Positions 49,001 through 61,020 of a stretch of DNA of 64,000 nucleotides are shown one piece after another. Both the position numbers and the translations under genes were made by a program. The DNA comes from Lanius collurio. Its lineage: Eukaryota > Chordata > Aves > Passeriformes > Laniidae. The stretch is taken from assembly GCA_020086605.1 (NCBI GenBank), contig JACBWW010000004.1, positions 37,769,320 through 37,833,319 on the forward strand, written 5' to 3'. The first letter of the stretch is position 1. Each line of letters begins with the position of its first letter. The notes beneath the pieces were generated by a model. The model was not told where the DNA came from, did no database searches, and saw nothing but the letters and a program-made list of their open reading frames with translations.

Positions 49001-52000
49001 TCATTTTCAAAATGGAATTTTATGGTTTTTTCATGCCAGTATTCTGGCCTCTAGGACACTTATCCTCATATGGGACAGTTCTGCAGTTAAAATATTCATT
49101 TAGGAAATGAAAGACTTCAAAACCCCTCAGCTGTTGCAAATTCCAAGTTACACACAGACCTGCTCCCAGCTCCTGATTTTCTTTTTCAATTATACCATCA
49201 ACATTTGCAAGATTAAATGCAATGCAATAATCATGAAGAAGCAATTTCCATAAATATTGATTATTATACATCTTATTTTATCTGGGGTAAAATTAGAGTC
49301 AAAATAGAAATAATTGGAGTGCTTTTCTTTAAATACAGTGGTTAAGGTCCATGTACTCAAGTTGCAGGACCCTACACTTCTGTCATTTCAATAAGTATTA
49401 GGCATATCACTCACCTTGTTAGAGGTACTAAGATTTTAGCACATAAATTTACCTTTTGTTATCATAACATAATGCCCTTAAGAACTGAAATATAACTTGT
49501 CTTTTACTTTACACATTTTTGAATATTTAGGTTTCTATTTTAATTCTTCTGTGACTGATACAGTATTAGTAATACTTAATGTTCAAGTTATATGATCCAC
49601 TAGCTGCAAACAGGTAATTTTGTTTAAATAATAAAAGTTAATTGAACTGTAAAACTGTAGAAGTAACAATAATCAAATGTATTTGTTCAACAATTGTTCC
49701 ATTTATATTTTCTTTTTGTAGTAAATTCACAATCTTTTTTCATTCATTTACTCTCCAAAATAATTGCCAGTTAAGACCTCTGCTTCCAGTAAACCACATG
49801 AAAGACTTTACCCATAAACTAAAAACTGTTAAATATTGCTACATTTTCAGTTATCTGACTACTTCAAATGGAATTATATCAGATTTTTAAGTTAGAGACA
49901 GTATGACATAAGAAATTGTTTTAAATGCTAAATCAGCAATAGCTCTACCTCTCTTTTTGGTTAAGCACAGTAAGAATTCATTCAGATGTATTCTATATTA
50001 CTCTGAAACAAAATGTCTTTCACTTTTATATAGCTATTTTTTACAAGCTTTTCTTATTCACTGCTCATTTTTTGTCAGTAATTCCCATAATATCTGAAGA
50101 CTTTCTTTTCTCAACATGCAGATGTATTTTTATAAGAAAAAAGAGAGAAAAGGAAATCTTTTAAAAATATATAATTCTTGCCTATTTCAGTATTTTCCTA
50201 GCTAGTGACAAGTAGATATTTATATTCATTTATAGTAAATTGGTATAATTACTTTCTTGTCAGTTGTGTTGTGCTTTGATTTGCCAGGTGTGTACGGTTT
50301 CTTAAATTTTAAAGGCAGAAATATTATCTCTGGAAATATTTGCAGAATATGTGGGAAAGTATTATTACTGAGGATGCATTTAGCATTCCTGAAAAATGCA
50401 TGTAAAAATGTTTTGGCATACTAGAAAAACCTTGCAGTCATTCCATACTTTATCTAAGGGAAAAAGACAGTGAGGAGCAACCTACTTGAGAATAAAAGCT
50501 TTGAAAAATGAAACCTGTTTTTCTCCATTTTTCATGTTCAAAGTTATTTAGTTCACCTTCAATTATAACACACACTGCATGCCCATGAGCAGGCCTGTAT
50601 TCAACATAGGATTTATAATGAAGCATTCTTTCCTGCCAGATATCCTGGAAATCTAAGACCATCTGGTTTCACAACATACTTGTAGCTGATTATCTGCTTA
50701 AGAATTAATTAGGAACACGTGTTAAACTGTTGTGATAGCAAAATTGTTGACATTTGTCTTATATGCCTTTTGAAGAGCAACTATATTCCAAATCAACTTC
50801 GAAAATAGGATGAAGTAATGAAACAAAAGGCAGACTCCACTAGGATTACAATGCATGTTCCTTGTCCAAGAATGATACCTAAAAACATTACATTGTAGTT
50901 TTAAGTGACTGAGTAGAAAAATATGACAGATGAAGCTCCTTCCCGTATCAGTTTATCTCTCTCTGTTATATGAATGATAATACAACCAAGTGTAACTTTA
51001 AATAGGGAACAAAAACTAAACAGCACTATGTAAAGTAGGAAACAGTGAGATTTGGATGCTTAAGGATAACTGAAACATATATTCATTTTCTCAGCAGTTG
51101 GTTGTCTTTTCACTTTTTCCAGAGGAATAAATGCTTGTGGCATTTATAGTTAAATAGTTGCCCATAGAAAAGCATCAAACATGGAATTTTCTAAGAATGG
51201 CACCTTGACTCAAAAGTTACTTGTTCTTTCACTGCAACTTTTTAAAACAAAGACTATTGGTAGCTTGTGTGAATACAAAAAATAAATAATTGTGACAAAA
51301 TAAGTTATTGCACATCAAATGGGTGACTGCCACAGATCACTTGTTTGTTGTGAGTCACTGAGAAATAAAATGCCTAAGCAGCTTCAGCTATCATTAGACA
51401 GCTGAGGATATTTTTTTGAATATTTGTAAGAACAGAACTCAATTAGAATGAAATATCTTTTGAAACTGCATGAAACAGCAAATGTTTAAACTACCTGACC
51501 TCCAAAATTTTTTGCAAAACTGTGAATAGAATCATTCATACAGTAACATTTTCTTAAAATAAGGCATTAAAAACAACAAAAAAAAGGAAGAATCTTTCCT
51601 GCCTCTGATACTAACCTTGCTCAACACAAAAAAGGCACCATAAACCCCTAGAGTTTAAAAATTCAAATGATCTTTCACTTCTTTTTATTATTTGATAAAA
51701 GCATTCTATTTCTAATAATGTTTTGAAATCAGCTGCTTTGCAATTCAGTTTCTTTAGTCCACAAGTCAATTGTCATTATAATTTCCTTCAGTAGGAGTTA
51801 AACACTTTAAATTTGTGATTGTATAAATGACCACAAGTCCTGCTAGGGACTTTTAGGCCCTAGTTTGTTAACAGCTTGCTACTGTATTCTTAAGTCTCTG
51901 TGTAAAATATTAAGCCAGAAGGCAGCATGGTGCCTTCTCTCTGAAAAGCTGTATAATTTCTGCAAAATGGTAACTTTTTGTGGAGCTTTTGGTTTTGTGC

Positions 52001-52440
52001 ACTATGCTGAAGGTCTAAATTATTTTCTCTGAGCAGCCTGGGAAAACAGAATGGCTATTTTCCTGTGTACATAAGTCTATCTCCTACCCTCTTCTCACTT
52101 CCTTGGGCACAGTATTAGTGCTTGACACCACAAAAATATCATTTAAACACAGAGATAAACATCAAATTTACAGCTCATGCCAAAAACTTCAGCTACTTTT
52201 GAAAGGAGTGAGGAGAAAAATGCTGGCATTTTTTAGCAGCCTTATGTAGAGGATAACACAAAACACAGAACAACAGAAAATCGAGTACTTTTGCAGAATT
52301 TGTAGTTCATCCTAAATTGTGTTTCCAGCTTGAGTAGCATTTACAACTCTGAAGATTAAACCCAATATGCAAAGAAATTTTCAGCTGCTATAGTTGTTAG
52401 TTAAGGGCTGGAGAAAGCAAAGGAAAGATCACGACAACAT

Positions 52441-52485
52441 ACATATATATGTGTGTGTGTGTGTGTGTGTATACATATACACACG
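52441..52485. repeat. (AT)/(GT)n microsatellite
   Basis: ACATATATAT, ten GT units (52451-52470), then ATACATATACACAC. Alternating purine-pyrimidine over about 45 bp, of the type that can adopt Z-DNA. Confidence 0.9.
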
Positions 52486-54545
52486 TTTACAATTCCTTAT
52501 TGACTCAATAGGGATTTACACATTTTAAAAAGAATAAATTATTATACATTATGTATATTATCTGAGTAGTTATACAAAATACAAGTCTCAGTCATATCAG
52601 TTTAAATATACTTTATTTCCCTACTCAAATAAGTTTAAAGCAACATAAAACATTGTATCAAATCCTTCCCAATACCTAATCTGCATCTAACAGTGGAAAG
52701 TTGTCACACTTTCTTAACTATGTTACTACAGATAAAGCTACACAATTTTCCAAGTATTGACTTCAGCTGTGATATGTAGAAAGACTTAAATAACCAAAAT
52801 CTACATTCATTATGTTTCTCAGGTAAGGAATAAATTCCAATCTGGTCAAATATAATACAGGCTTAAAAATATGGAAATTACTAAATATGATGTGAATGGA
52901 TGGAGACAGATCTATCTGCCAAAGATATACATGAACACCTACATTAATAGACTTGTCATCAGAAAAAGAAAAAAAAAAATCACTTAAGCAAGTCTGATGC
53001 CTTATAGGCTGGCACAGTAGTTGATAAAAAAAGGATTTGCTATTTTAAATGGATCTATGAATGACCACTAGTACTGACTGTCTTTTTTACTGAAATTTTC
53101 ACTGTCTTTTAACTGACATACTGACTTTTCCTTTTCTTTTTCTCTCTCCAGAAAAAAAATAATACTGTCATGTAGTATATGTCAAGGGTTCAATTTAAAA
53201 GAATTTCTCCAGCTGATTTGTCAAAATAAGGCATTCACATTTTCACTGAAAAAGCTAGATGGAGAACAAGAAAAAACATGTGAAGTCATACTTTAGTCTT
53301 TGTAGTATAAGTCCATCATCACACATTGATATTTCTCTTTCACCAATGCCCATCAAGTCAGGACATTTAAATCCAAAGTGCAGATGAAGGCACTTCTTTC
53401 CTTTCAACTGCTATTACTCAGCTTATCATCATGATTATTTTTTGAAAGATGCTGTCATGATAAAGATAATTAGTAGTCAGAACAATAGAATCACTTATCT
53501 TACATTAACAATGCATCAAGTTCCAAGAATGAAGCTTTCAAATACAGCAATGTTTGATAGGTCAGGCAAGAATATGAAAATGTATTTTTTTGTTATTACA
53601 AAGCCTTTGTGCTGATATGTAGAAATGGCAATAAGTCATCTTCTGTCTCTGCATAAGGGCATATTTTATGTTTGTAAAAGCTCTTTAAGTGATAATTAGG
53701 TAATCAAAAATCAAATTAGGAACAATTAACACTCATTGTTACTGCTAAGGAGAAATAAAAAAGGGAACATATTTGGCATCATGTAGACCATTACTGAGGT
53801 CTTTTACTTGAAATGAGGGCACAACACAGTGCTTTATTGTGAAAGTATTCAAAAATCCTGAGTTATAGCTTTTCTTTTTTATAAATTAATCATTATTCAA
53901 GCAGAGATGAGAATTTCTTATCAAACATAGCTGAAGATATACTATCTGGTATGTCATTGTTTATTTGAAATATATTTCCTAAGCAAGCTAAAACTCTTGG
54001 AAATACTGAGCAATGCAGTCACAATTACAATCAAAGATAAGCTATGAGACTGAGCATGTCTTTCCTGTTCTTTTTTAATATCAACACAAAAGAACTCAGC
54101 TGAACAGTGACAATATGTTGCATTTCTGCTGGGTTTTTTTCTTAAAGTCCTTTGCAAACTAATGTATTACCCATCAAAATATTTGCTCTATAAACTCAAC
54201 AGTTACATATACAAATAAAATGACTTCTGCACATCCTCTATAGCAATTTGTTCACATTTGCATATGCTTTTCAGGTACCTGGTATGATGAGCAAAATGAT
54301 TTTGAGAAGACAATAAACAGTCATAAGGAGCAAGAATTTGTTACAAAAATTATTTTACAGGCCAGAAACTAAATGGGATTTTTCACAATTTCAGATATCT
54401 TCTTGTGAGGGCCTAGAATGAGAGATGGCAAGGGAACTTGGTGATAAAATATAATGCTGACAATGGATTTTGTATCAAAGAGGGTTCTGTAGCAAGAAAA
54501 AACTCAGAAGACAACAGCAAAGAGACAGACATGATTGATAGAAAC

Positions 54546-54582
54546 AATTAATAATTTAATAAATTAATAAATTTAATAAATG
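54546..54582. repeat. AATAAATT-rich low-complexity run
   Basis: Repeated AATTAATAAATTTAATAAAT-like units built from A and T alone. Confidence 0.8.
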
Positions 54583-54989
54583 ACCTTGTCACAGTCTTAT
54601 GCCAATGATCCCTGATATTTCTGTTTATGATTTTATTTTCTCTTCCAGGTATCATCCCATTTCTTTGCTGCTTACTGGGCTGATATTCACTTAAATTAAG
54701 TAACTTTTTAAATAATTAGCACTATTGATGCCTTAGATTTTAACTTTTTATATTTTTCAAGTCCTGTACTGCCTAGTGTGTAACTCCAAAGTTTTGTGTG
54801 GCCTGTTAACTGCTGTTCTCTCATGCTGGTTAGACATAACAAAGCCTCTCTAGGTTTCCACCTCAAGGACAGCAGGCCCCAAAACAAGTAAACTAAAAAC
54901 CTCTGAGAAATGGGCAAACTTGGGGAAATTACATCATTAACTGAGGTTTTAATTGGACAATTAACCCTGATATGCAAACAGACTAAACC

Positions 54990-54996
54990 TATAAAA
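54990..54996 (+). promoter_or_regulatory. TATA box of the LTR promoter
   Basis: TATAAAA followed by GGGTGAAGAACTCGTGACCC, at a distance from the AATAAA that suits an LTR R region. Whether it still drives transcription cannot be told from sequence. Confidence 0.65.
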
Positions 54997-55071
54997 GGGT
55001 GAAGAACTCGTGACCCAGGGTCCATCTTGGGTGCAGCTCTTTGCCCAGGGTGCACCTTTGAAGGCCCTTCA

Positions 55072-55077
55072 AATAAA
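55072..55077 (+). promoter_or_regulatory. Polyadenylation signal of the LTR
   Basis: AATAAA within CTTCAAATAAATACC, followed by a T-rich downstream element (TTTTATTCTCTTTTGCTTG). Confidence 0.65.
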
Positions 55078-55147
55078 TACCTACTTTTATTCTCTTTTGC
55101 TTGTCTAGCCTCTGTTTTTAGGTGGCCATCTCAGGTATCACTATTGA

Positions 55148-57957
55148 GAAACTACAAAAGATTTAACTGAATCTGTATTGTGTTGGAAACTGTTCTATTT
55201 TATTAAAGGATGCATTTACACCTCCTGCGTATTTTACAGAGCCATATGTTCTGTAAAGTACACATTTATGACTTAAGAGCTTTCATCTGTAGGGCTCCAG
55301 CCAGTCTGAATTTTTCTAAAGTATTTCTTCAAGTTTCTTTGTCTTCTAAACTTAATAAGACCATCCAAATAAATTAATATCCATAGAACTTTCATGTCTT
55401 CTTTAATATTTCTAACAAACTACCAAAGGTTGAAGGTGTTTTAAACCTACCTTCAGCTAACCAGTGATACAATTCCAAGGATACATGACAGCTATCAGCA
55501 TTTTATAATTGTTTCCCAGGAGTTCTAGACAGTCACTTTAAAGTTCCAGAACTGCAATTCATTCATTCCCTAAGCAAGCTAACAAGAAGACCAAGGAGTC
55601 TTCTACATGCAACATGACATCCTCTCCCTGTATATATTCATTTAAGATCAAGTATTTATAACAAACTTGATCAAAAGTTTAGAATAGCTTATTTTTGACA
55701 AGCTCAAATAAAAAGTTCAATTACAGTATGAAATACAGAAATTTAAAGAAGTTACTGAGCTCATAAAAACAAAGTTAATACTTTCTTCCAACCTCCACCA
55801 TACAAATTTCGTATTAAATGAAACAGCCTGAAGGCAACTGTAACTTCTCTCCCACCTTAAAGGCTGGGTTTGACAGTGGCAGCTGACTGCCATTGCATCA
55901 CAAGCCTCAGAGAGTTTGCAAGAGGGAAACAGTTCCCTGCTAAAAACACCTGTGAAGAGAACACTAAATTAGTCATTCTTCAAGAAGATAGGGGGAAACT
56001 GAGCAATTAAAGGTAGTCTCACTCTTTCAATGATGAGAAAATAAATAAGAATCATATGAAGTTTATTGATAGAAATATTTAACTTCCTTAACTTGCTGAA
56101 TTGGATAGATAAAGTGCTCAGATACAGTTACTGTCCAGTTACAATTTTAAGCTCATAGTACTGCTATTTCTGTTATGAAGACAAGAAATCAGAAAAAATA
56201 TGAGAGAGGAGAAGCAAACTGCAGAAAGGGGTCAAGATGCTTCACTTTAGATCAGCAAATGCATTTGTAAATAATTAGGCTTTTAGTACTCTTTATATTA
56301 TGTTTCTGTACAATCCAAAATATAGATCCCAATGCTTAGCTTACAAGGAAATCAAGTACATCATCTTATTGTGTTGTAGCTTCCAGAAGATATTTATTCT
56401 ACTTGTGCTAAGTGAATTACTACTCAGACTAAGAGTGCACTCTGACATTTATGAGTTCATATAAAAGCCTAAACAGCAGATGACCAGCTTTTCTAAGACT
56501 AGAAAAGGACTTGTTTGTGTTTCAGACAAACCCAACTACCAAGGGAACCTCCTATCTTAGGTTTTTAATAATTTCTTGACACCAGCATAGGATTTCAATA
56601 AAGCTGTGTTGTAAATATCCAGTTTTAGCATTTCTCAGAGAGAATTAATTTCTGGCGTCAGTCAGGGAGTTTGAATGGAACAAATATGTCTGAATATATT
56701 CAGATAGTTGTCAATCAGATAAATTTTGACAAAGTGTAAGTTTCAAATTACATCATATATTTGTCTATATTAAATCATCAGTATTTTAGAGCTAGAAATA
56801 CTTCTGTGTCAGCTGTCAAGGTCTATTCTGAAGTTTAGACAAGAGGTAACTGAGGAGCAGAAGCACATCTCCAGTGGAACTGTTCTATTTCACAGCTTAA
56901 ATTCAAAACATGTTTGCAGTGAGCCTGTAGGGGAAGAGACACATGCATACATTCAGTATAAAATATGGTGACATTTTGTTCTCTCCTTTACAGGTGTTAC
57001 ATTAGTTTAAAATAAGGACCCCTCAAAAGATGGCAGATTAGGGTAGTTTCACATTCAGAATGATCTCTGTAAGTTAAAATTCTCATTGTCAGACACAACT
57101 CTCTCAGTATATATTCGTGTTGCACTAAATGTATTTAATTTACTTGAAAAACAAACAAAAAAGCCAAAATAACAACAACAACAACAAAAACCCCCAAAAC
57201 AAAACAAAAACCCAAAACCCCAAACAAACAAAAGCCAAACAAACAAAAATAAACAAACAAACAAAAATAAACAAACAAAAAGAAAAAAAATCACTTTAAG
57301 TTGTTGAAAGTCCATAAAAATTATCAAAATTGCCTTTCACAAGAAATATTAGCACATTTCTTTCCTAGGGAACGCGTTGGGTGCTGTGAAGACCCCTACA
57401 AGGACAATGAACCCAGGGGCCATTTTTTTGTGGCCTGTACCTTTCTTGGTAAAGGCAGATCTTTTCCTTACATTTCACACAGTGGTTTGGTCAAAGTTAT
57501 GCTTGTCACCAAGCTCCTAGAAAATTTTAATACCTTGTGTGTGGAAGTATATGAAGAAAGGAGTGTCTGTATAATCAAAATACAAACCACCACTGAACCA
57601 CCCTGTCCATATTTGTACCCTGTTCTCATTCTTCCAACTCATTCCCTTTACTATGAGTTTTTATCTCCAAGACAAGATGCACCGTTAGTTGATATAGTTA
57701 TAAAATCTAAGAGCAATTAACAGGCTGAAAGATTATATTCAGCTGTATTTTCAAGCAACCAATTCATACAGTCTGATTTTAAGCATATTAAGACTTAGGA
57801 GTCAAAAACAAAATGAGTACTCCTGATTCTTAGTGAATTTTTATGACCCAGATACCTGGACAAATCAGCTACCCCAGGTAACCTACCAACCAAATTTTAT
57901 TTTCTAAACCATTATACATTTTAACATTTAAAAGGAAGATAAAATATTCTTTTTCAT
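55148..57957. other. Single-copy DNA with A/C tract, no supported gene
   Basis: Nothing recognisable up to the A/C tract at 57147-57290. Right after the tract a 139-codon frame opens on the + strand (57301-57720). A splice-acceptor-like TTTCTTTCCTAG precedes GGAACGCG inside it, but its product has no recognisable domain and the length is near chance, so I leave it uncalled. Confidence 0.55.
57147..57290 (+). repeat. A/C low-complexity tract with AAAC units
   Basis: About 144 bases made almost only of A and C on the + strand, moving from AAC triplets through CCCAAAACCCC to AAACAAACAAA units. It gives the phenylalanine/cysteine-rich minus frame seen here, which is not a gene. Confidence 0.9.
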
Positions 57958-58572
57958 TGTGCTGGGCTGACCTTGACTGGATGCCAAGTACTCTATCATT
58001 CTCCTTCTGAAACTGGGCAGGGGAGAGAAACCGTGAGAGAAGGTTCGAGGGCCAAGATAAAGACAGGGTGAGATCACTCACTGATTGGGCAAAAGAGATT
58101 CATCTTAAAGAATTTAATTTATTGCCAAAAATATCAGAAAAGTGTAATAGGAAGTAAAAACAAATCTTAAACCATTTTCCTTCCATCTCTCTGTTCTTCC
58201 CAGGCTCAATATCACTGGCACACTGACACAGCTGTATCACCATGGCCTTCCTCACATGCTGCAGGGAAATCTCTGCTCTGGCATCTGTGGCACATCCTCC
58301 ACCTCCTTCTTCACTGACCTTGGTGTTTGCAAAGCTGTTTCCTTCACATATTCTCACTCCTCTCTCCTGGCTGCTGCTGTGTAGCATTTCTTCCCCTTCT
58401 TAAATACTCATCCCCTTCTTATACCACCATCACTGCTAGGCTCAGCCTTAGCCAGTGACCAGTTCCTCTTGGTCCTGGCTGGTCTTGCCTTTATTGAACA
58501 CAGGGGATGCCTGACATTTTCTCATGGAAACCACTCCTGTAGCCCTCACTGCTGCCAAAACTTCTCCACACA
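57958..58572 (-). mobile_element. Solo LTR of an avian endogenous retrovirus (second type)
   Basis: The + strand begins TGTGCTGGGCTGACCTTGAC at 57958, then has CCAAGATAAAGACAGGGTGA near 58052 and AATTTAATTTATTGCC near 58112, which includes the complement of an AATAAA. CTGCAGGGAAATCTCTGCTC at 58258-58277, TTCACTGACCTTGGTGTTTG near 58310 and CTTAAATACTCATCCCCTTC near 58399 follow. The element ends at TCTCCACACA near 58563-58572. Read on the minus strand this is a complete TG...CA LTR of a family I remember from chicken, apparently with internal repeats lost. It is solo, with no target duplication found. Frames in it on the minus strand are shadows. Confidence 0.82.
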
Positions 58573-60612
58573 AGAGTTTTTTAAATAGACCATTTCGTAA
58601 ACAGACCATAAAATTGCTATCGTAACTGCAGAAGGCAGTCATTTACTGGACACAGATACTTGCTAGCCTCAGAGAAAAATCTAATGGGAATGAAGGATCT
58701 GTGGGACTTTAGTCCTCTTCAGGGAAAGACAGTTAAGTGTAATCAATTCAATAAATACTGTTCTCATATGGACCTAAATTGAGTGAAATTTGTCAATTAA
58801 ACAGACAAACTGTGCCTTGAAGAACCTAAACAAAGAGAAACTAAATCAGGTCCACTGAAATATCCTCATCAGACTCCCTAAATAAATGACTAAGATAATT
58901 AATTTCATTTTATCTACAGACTTTGTTAAGAATTATCCTTTATTACATTGGGCACTAGCGATAAAGCTGTCTGTACTACCAATCTAACAAATTCATTTCT
59001 TTCAAGCCTTTCATTTTCTCTGGTCAGAGTTAAAAATAATGTGGGAGATCATTCTCTGCACTTTCCATTCTAACTGTCCAATCTGAAAGAACATTAATCT
59101 ACTGTTAATATTGATCTGCTCTAGACACAAATTCAAAAAAATGCCCTTAACTGAGACAATGGACAGTGGATTTTTAGGAAATTCCTAAGTCCTTGTGACT
59201 GTCATCCCATAGCACAATGATTGTCTATTAGAAGCTGTAATAAAATTCAGACTGCCACCACAAAACCCCTATAAATCAGACTCTTGAGTTTCAGAGTTGG
59301 ACAGATTGCAGAGAGGTCCTCAGTGAACTGACACATCTATGCTGCACAGCATTATCCATGCTGTAGAAGAATGGTTCTGCACATCCTGCCTGGAACAAGA
59401 GTGTTCATGAATACTTGTTTTCGTTTTCAAATGCCACTTCTGAGAGATCTATTATATACTGTAGCAATCATCTACACTGAGTGATTCTTTGAAGGTAAGT
59501 GTGCTGACTTGCACAGCTGGCAAGAAGTTTAAGGCCTGCTCAGGAAAAAGCAAAAAATCATCCTTTCATGCCCTGATGTTATGAGAAAGAGTCAAAATGC
59601 AGTGTAAAGCTAAGACTTTCTCACATCCTACTCTACCCTCAATGTTTTTTTTTTTCAACACTAAATGCTTGAGTTCCAAATGCAATCAATTATTTTGCTA
59701 TATCAACCACTGACTATGCTCAGATGTTATCAGTAAAGAAACCTGCAAGTGAAAAAGAGGCAGACTTCTAAAGAAATAGAGAAGATATCAAGGCAACAGC
59801 AAGGATAGGCAATGTCCTTGGACTTATGCACTCACTCAAACATATACAAAACATGACGGTTTGGAAGTCCTCACCCTGCAAAAAAACACTGGATATCAAT
59901 AAAAGGATATTTTGGGGAGGCTTGGAGAGAAATAGAGTCTAAATTCTTGAAATTAAAGTTTTAAAAAGGTTAAGAAATTCTAATTAAAGCTTTCCAAACT
60001 TGTGAAAACTTTGACATTTCCCAATATCACCATTGATCACGTTGACATTGAAGCAATCCTGAATTGAACGCAACAATTAACATTGCTTTAATCACTATTA
60101 TAAGCCTCCTGAGAGCAGTCACTGCAATAAAATTGGCATATTAAATATATGAAAAAATAATTGCAGGTGCAACTAAACATGACTAATGATCAGACAACAG
60201 CTTCCACATGAAAAGAATATTAAATAGTTTTGCACAGTTGTCAGAGCCAAGATTGTTAACACATTGGCTTGTTTGTTTGAATAGAGCACAGGGCAGGAGG
60301 ATGGAGAATTTCCATAAACAAAGTACAGTTTGTGTCCTGTTTTATAAACTTTTCTACACATGTTAAAAACATAAGTGTTTGCAAACTTTGCTGTATCAAA
60401 AAATATGTGGAATGACAGAACCTGATAGGGATCATCTGAGACCCTGTGTGGCAGTTTTCTTATTAACTTTAATATATTACACAATTTCCTTTATGGAAAT
60501 GAAGATCTGACAGACTTCTGTTGGAGATTATTTTGTAGATAATGGCATCTAATCTCTTCAGGACTGCAGACAGTGTTGCAAGCATGCTATTTTGAGGCTT
60601 GGACTTAAATGT
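58573..60612. other. Single-copy DNA, no gene seen
   Basis: No recognisable coding, RNA or repeat sequence beyond a short T-run near 59646-59655. A 103-codon minus frame at 60173-60484 is unrecognised. Confidence 0.6.
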
Positions 60613-61020
60613 TATAGAATCAGAGAATGGCCTGGGCTGGAAGACACCCAAACCCTGCCATGGCCAGGAACACCTTTCACTAGAGCAGGTTGCTCAGGGC
60701 CCCATCCAACTTGTCCTCAAACAATCCAGGGGTGAGACAGCCATAACTTATCTGGGAAACCCGTTCCAGTGCCTCGCCATCCGCACAGTAAAGACATTTT
60801 TCCTAATATCTAGTCTAAAGCTGACCTCTTTCAGTTAAAAACCATTCCCACTTGTCCTTTTCTACATGCTCCTGCAAATAATCTGTTTCCATCTGTCTCA
60901 TAGGCCCCCTCCAGGTACTGGAAGGCCACAATAAGGTTACCCTGAAGCCTTCTCTTCTCCATGTTGAACAAACCAAATTCTTTTAGCCTTTGACTATGTG
61001 TCTGATCATCTTGTGACCAT
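60613..61020 (-). mobile_element. CR1 LINE, 3' end fragment, diverged
   Basis: Minus-strand CR1 with the terminus at 60613 (ATAGAATCAGAGAATGGCCT). It continues through CTGGGCTGGAAGACACCCAA, CCCATCCAACTTGTCCTCAA near 60700, CTGGGAAACCCGTTCCAGTG near 60751 and GGCCACAATAAGGTTACCCT near 60923, and fades out after GATCATCTTGTGACC (about 61003-61017). It has more substitutions than the copy at 48402 and is probably older. Confidence 0.93.

Larger units (their letters stand above)
49001..54728. other. Single-copy AT-rich DNA, no gene seen
   Basis: No supported gene or transposon. It includes the GT repeat at 52441-52485, a good 3' splice-site-like string TTTTTCTCTCTCCAG at 53138-53152 followed only by A-rich sequence, and an octamer ATTTGCAT at 54256-54263. 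An AATAAATT-rich low-complexity run lies at about 54546-54582. Confidence 0.6.
54729..55140 (+). mobile_element. Compact solo LTR with 7-bp flanking direct repeat
   Basis: A 412-bp element opening TGCCTTAG and closing GGTATCA, with a TATA box (TATAAAA, 54990-54996) and, about 80 bp later, a polyadenylation signal (AATAAA, 55072-55077). That is the order expected for U3-R-U5 of an LTR on the + strand. CTATTGA lies directly before the TG (54722-54728) and directly after the CA (55141-55147). Seven bases is longer than the usual 4-6, so one or two could be chance. No internal retroviral sequence is seen. The 115-codon minus-strand frame over it is a shadow. I recognise it as an avian ERV LTR by layout rather than by a family name. 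Confidence 0.8.

Noticed and set aside
53138..53170. Good-looking splice acceptor TTTTTCTCTCTCCAG
   Set aside because: The following sequence is A-rich, has early stops and no exon-like composition; such strings are frequent in large introns.
54708..55055. 115-codon minus frame
   Set aside because: It covers the complement of the LTR at 54729-55140 and has no known domain.
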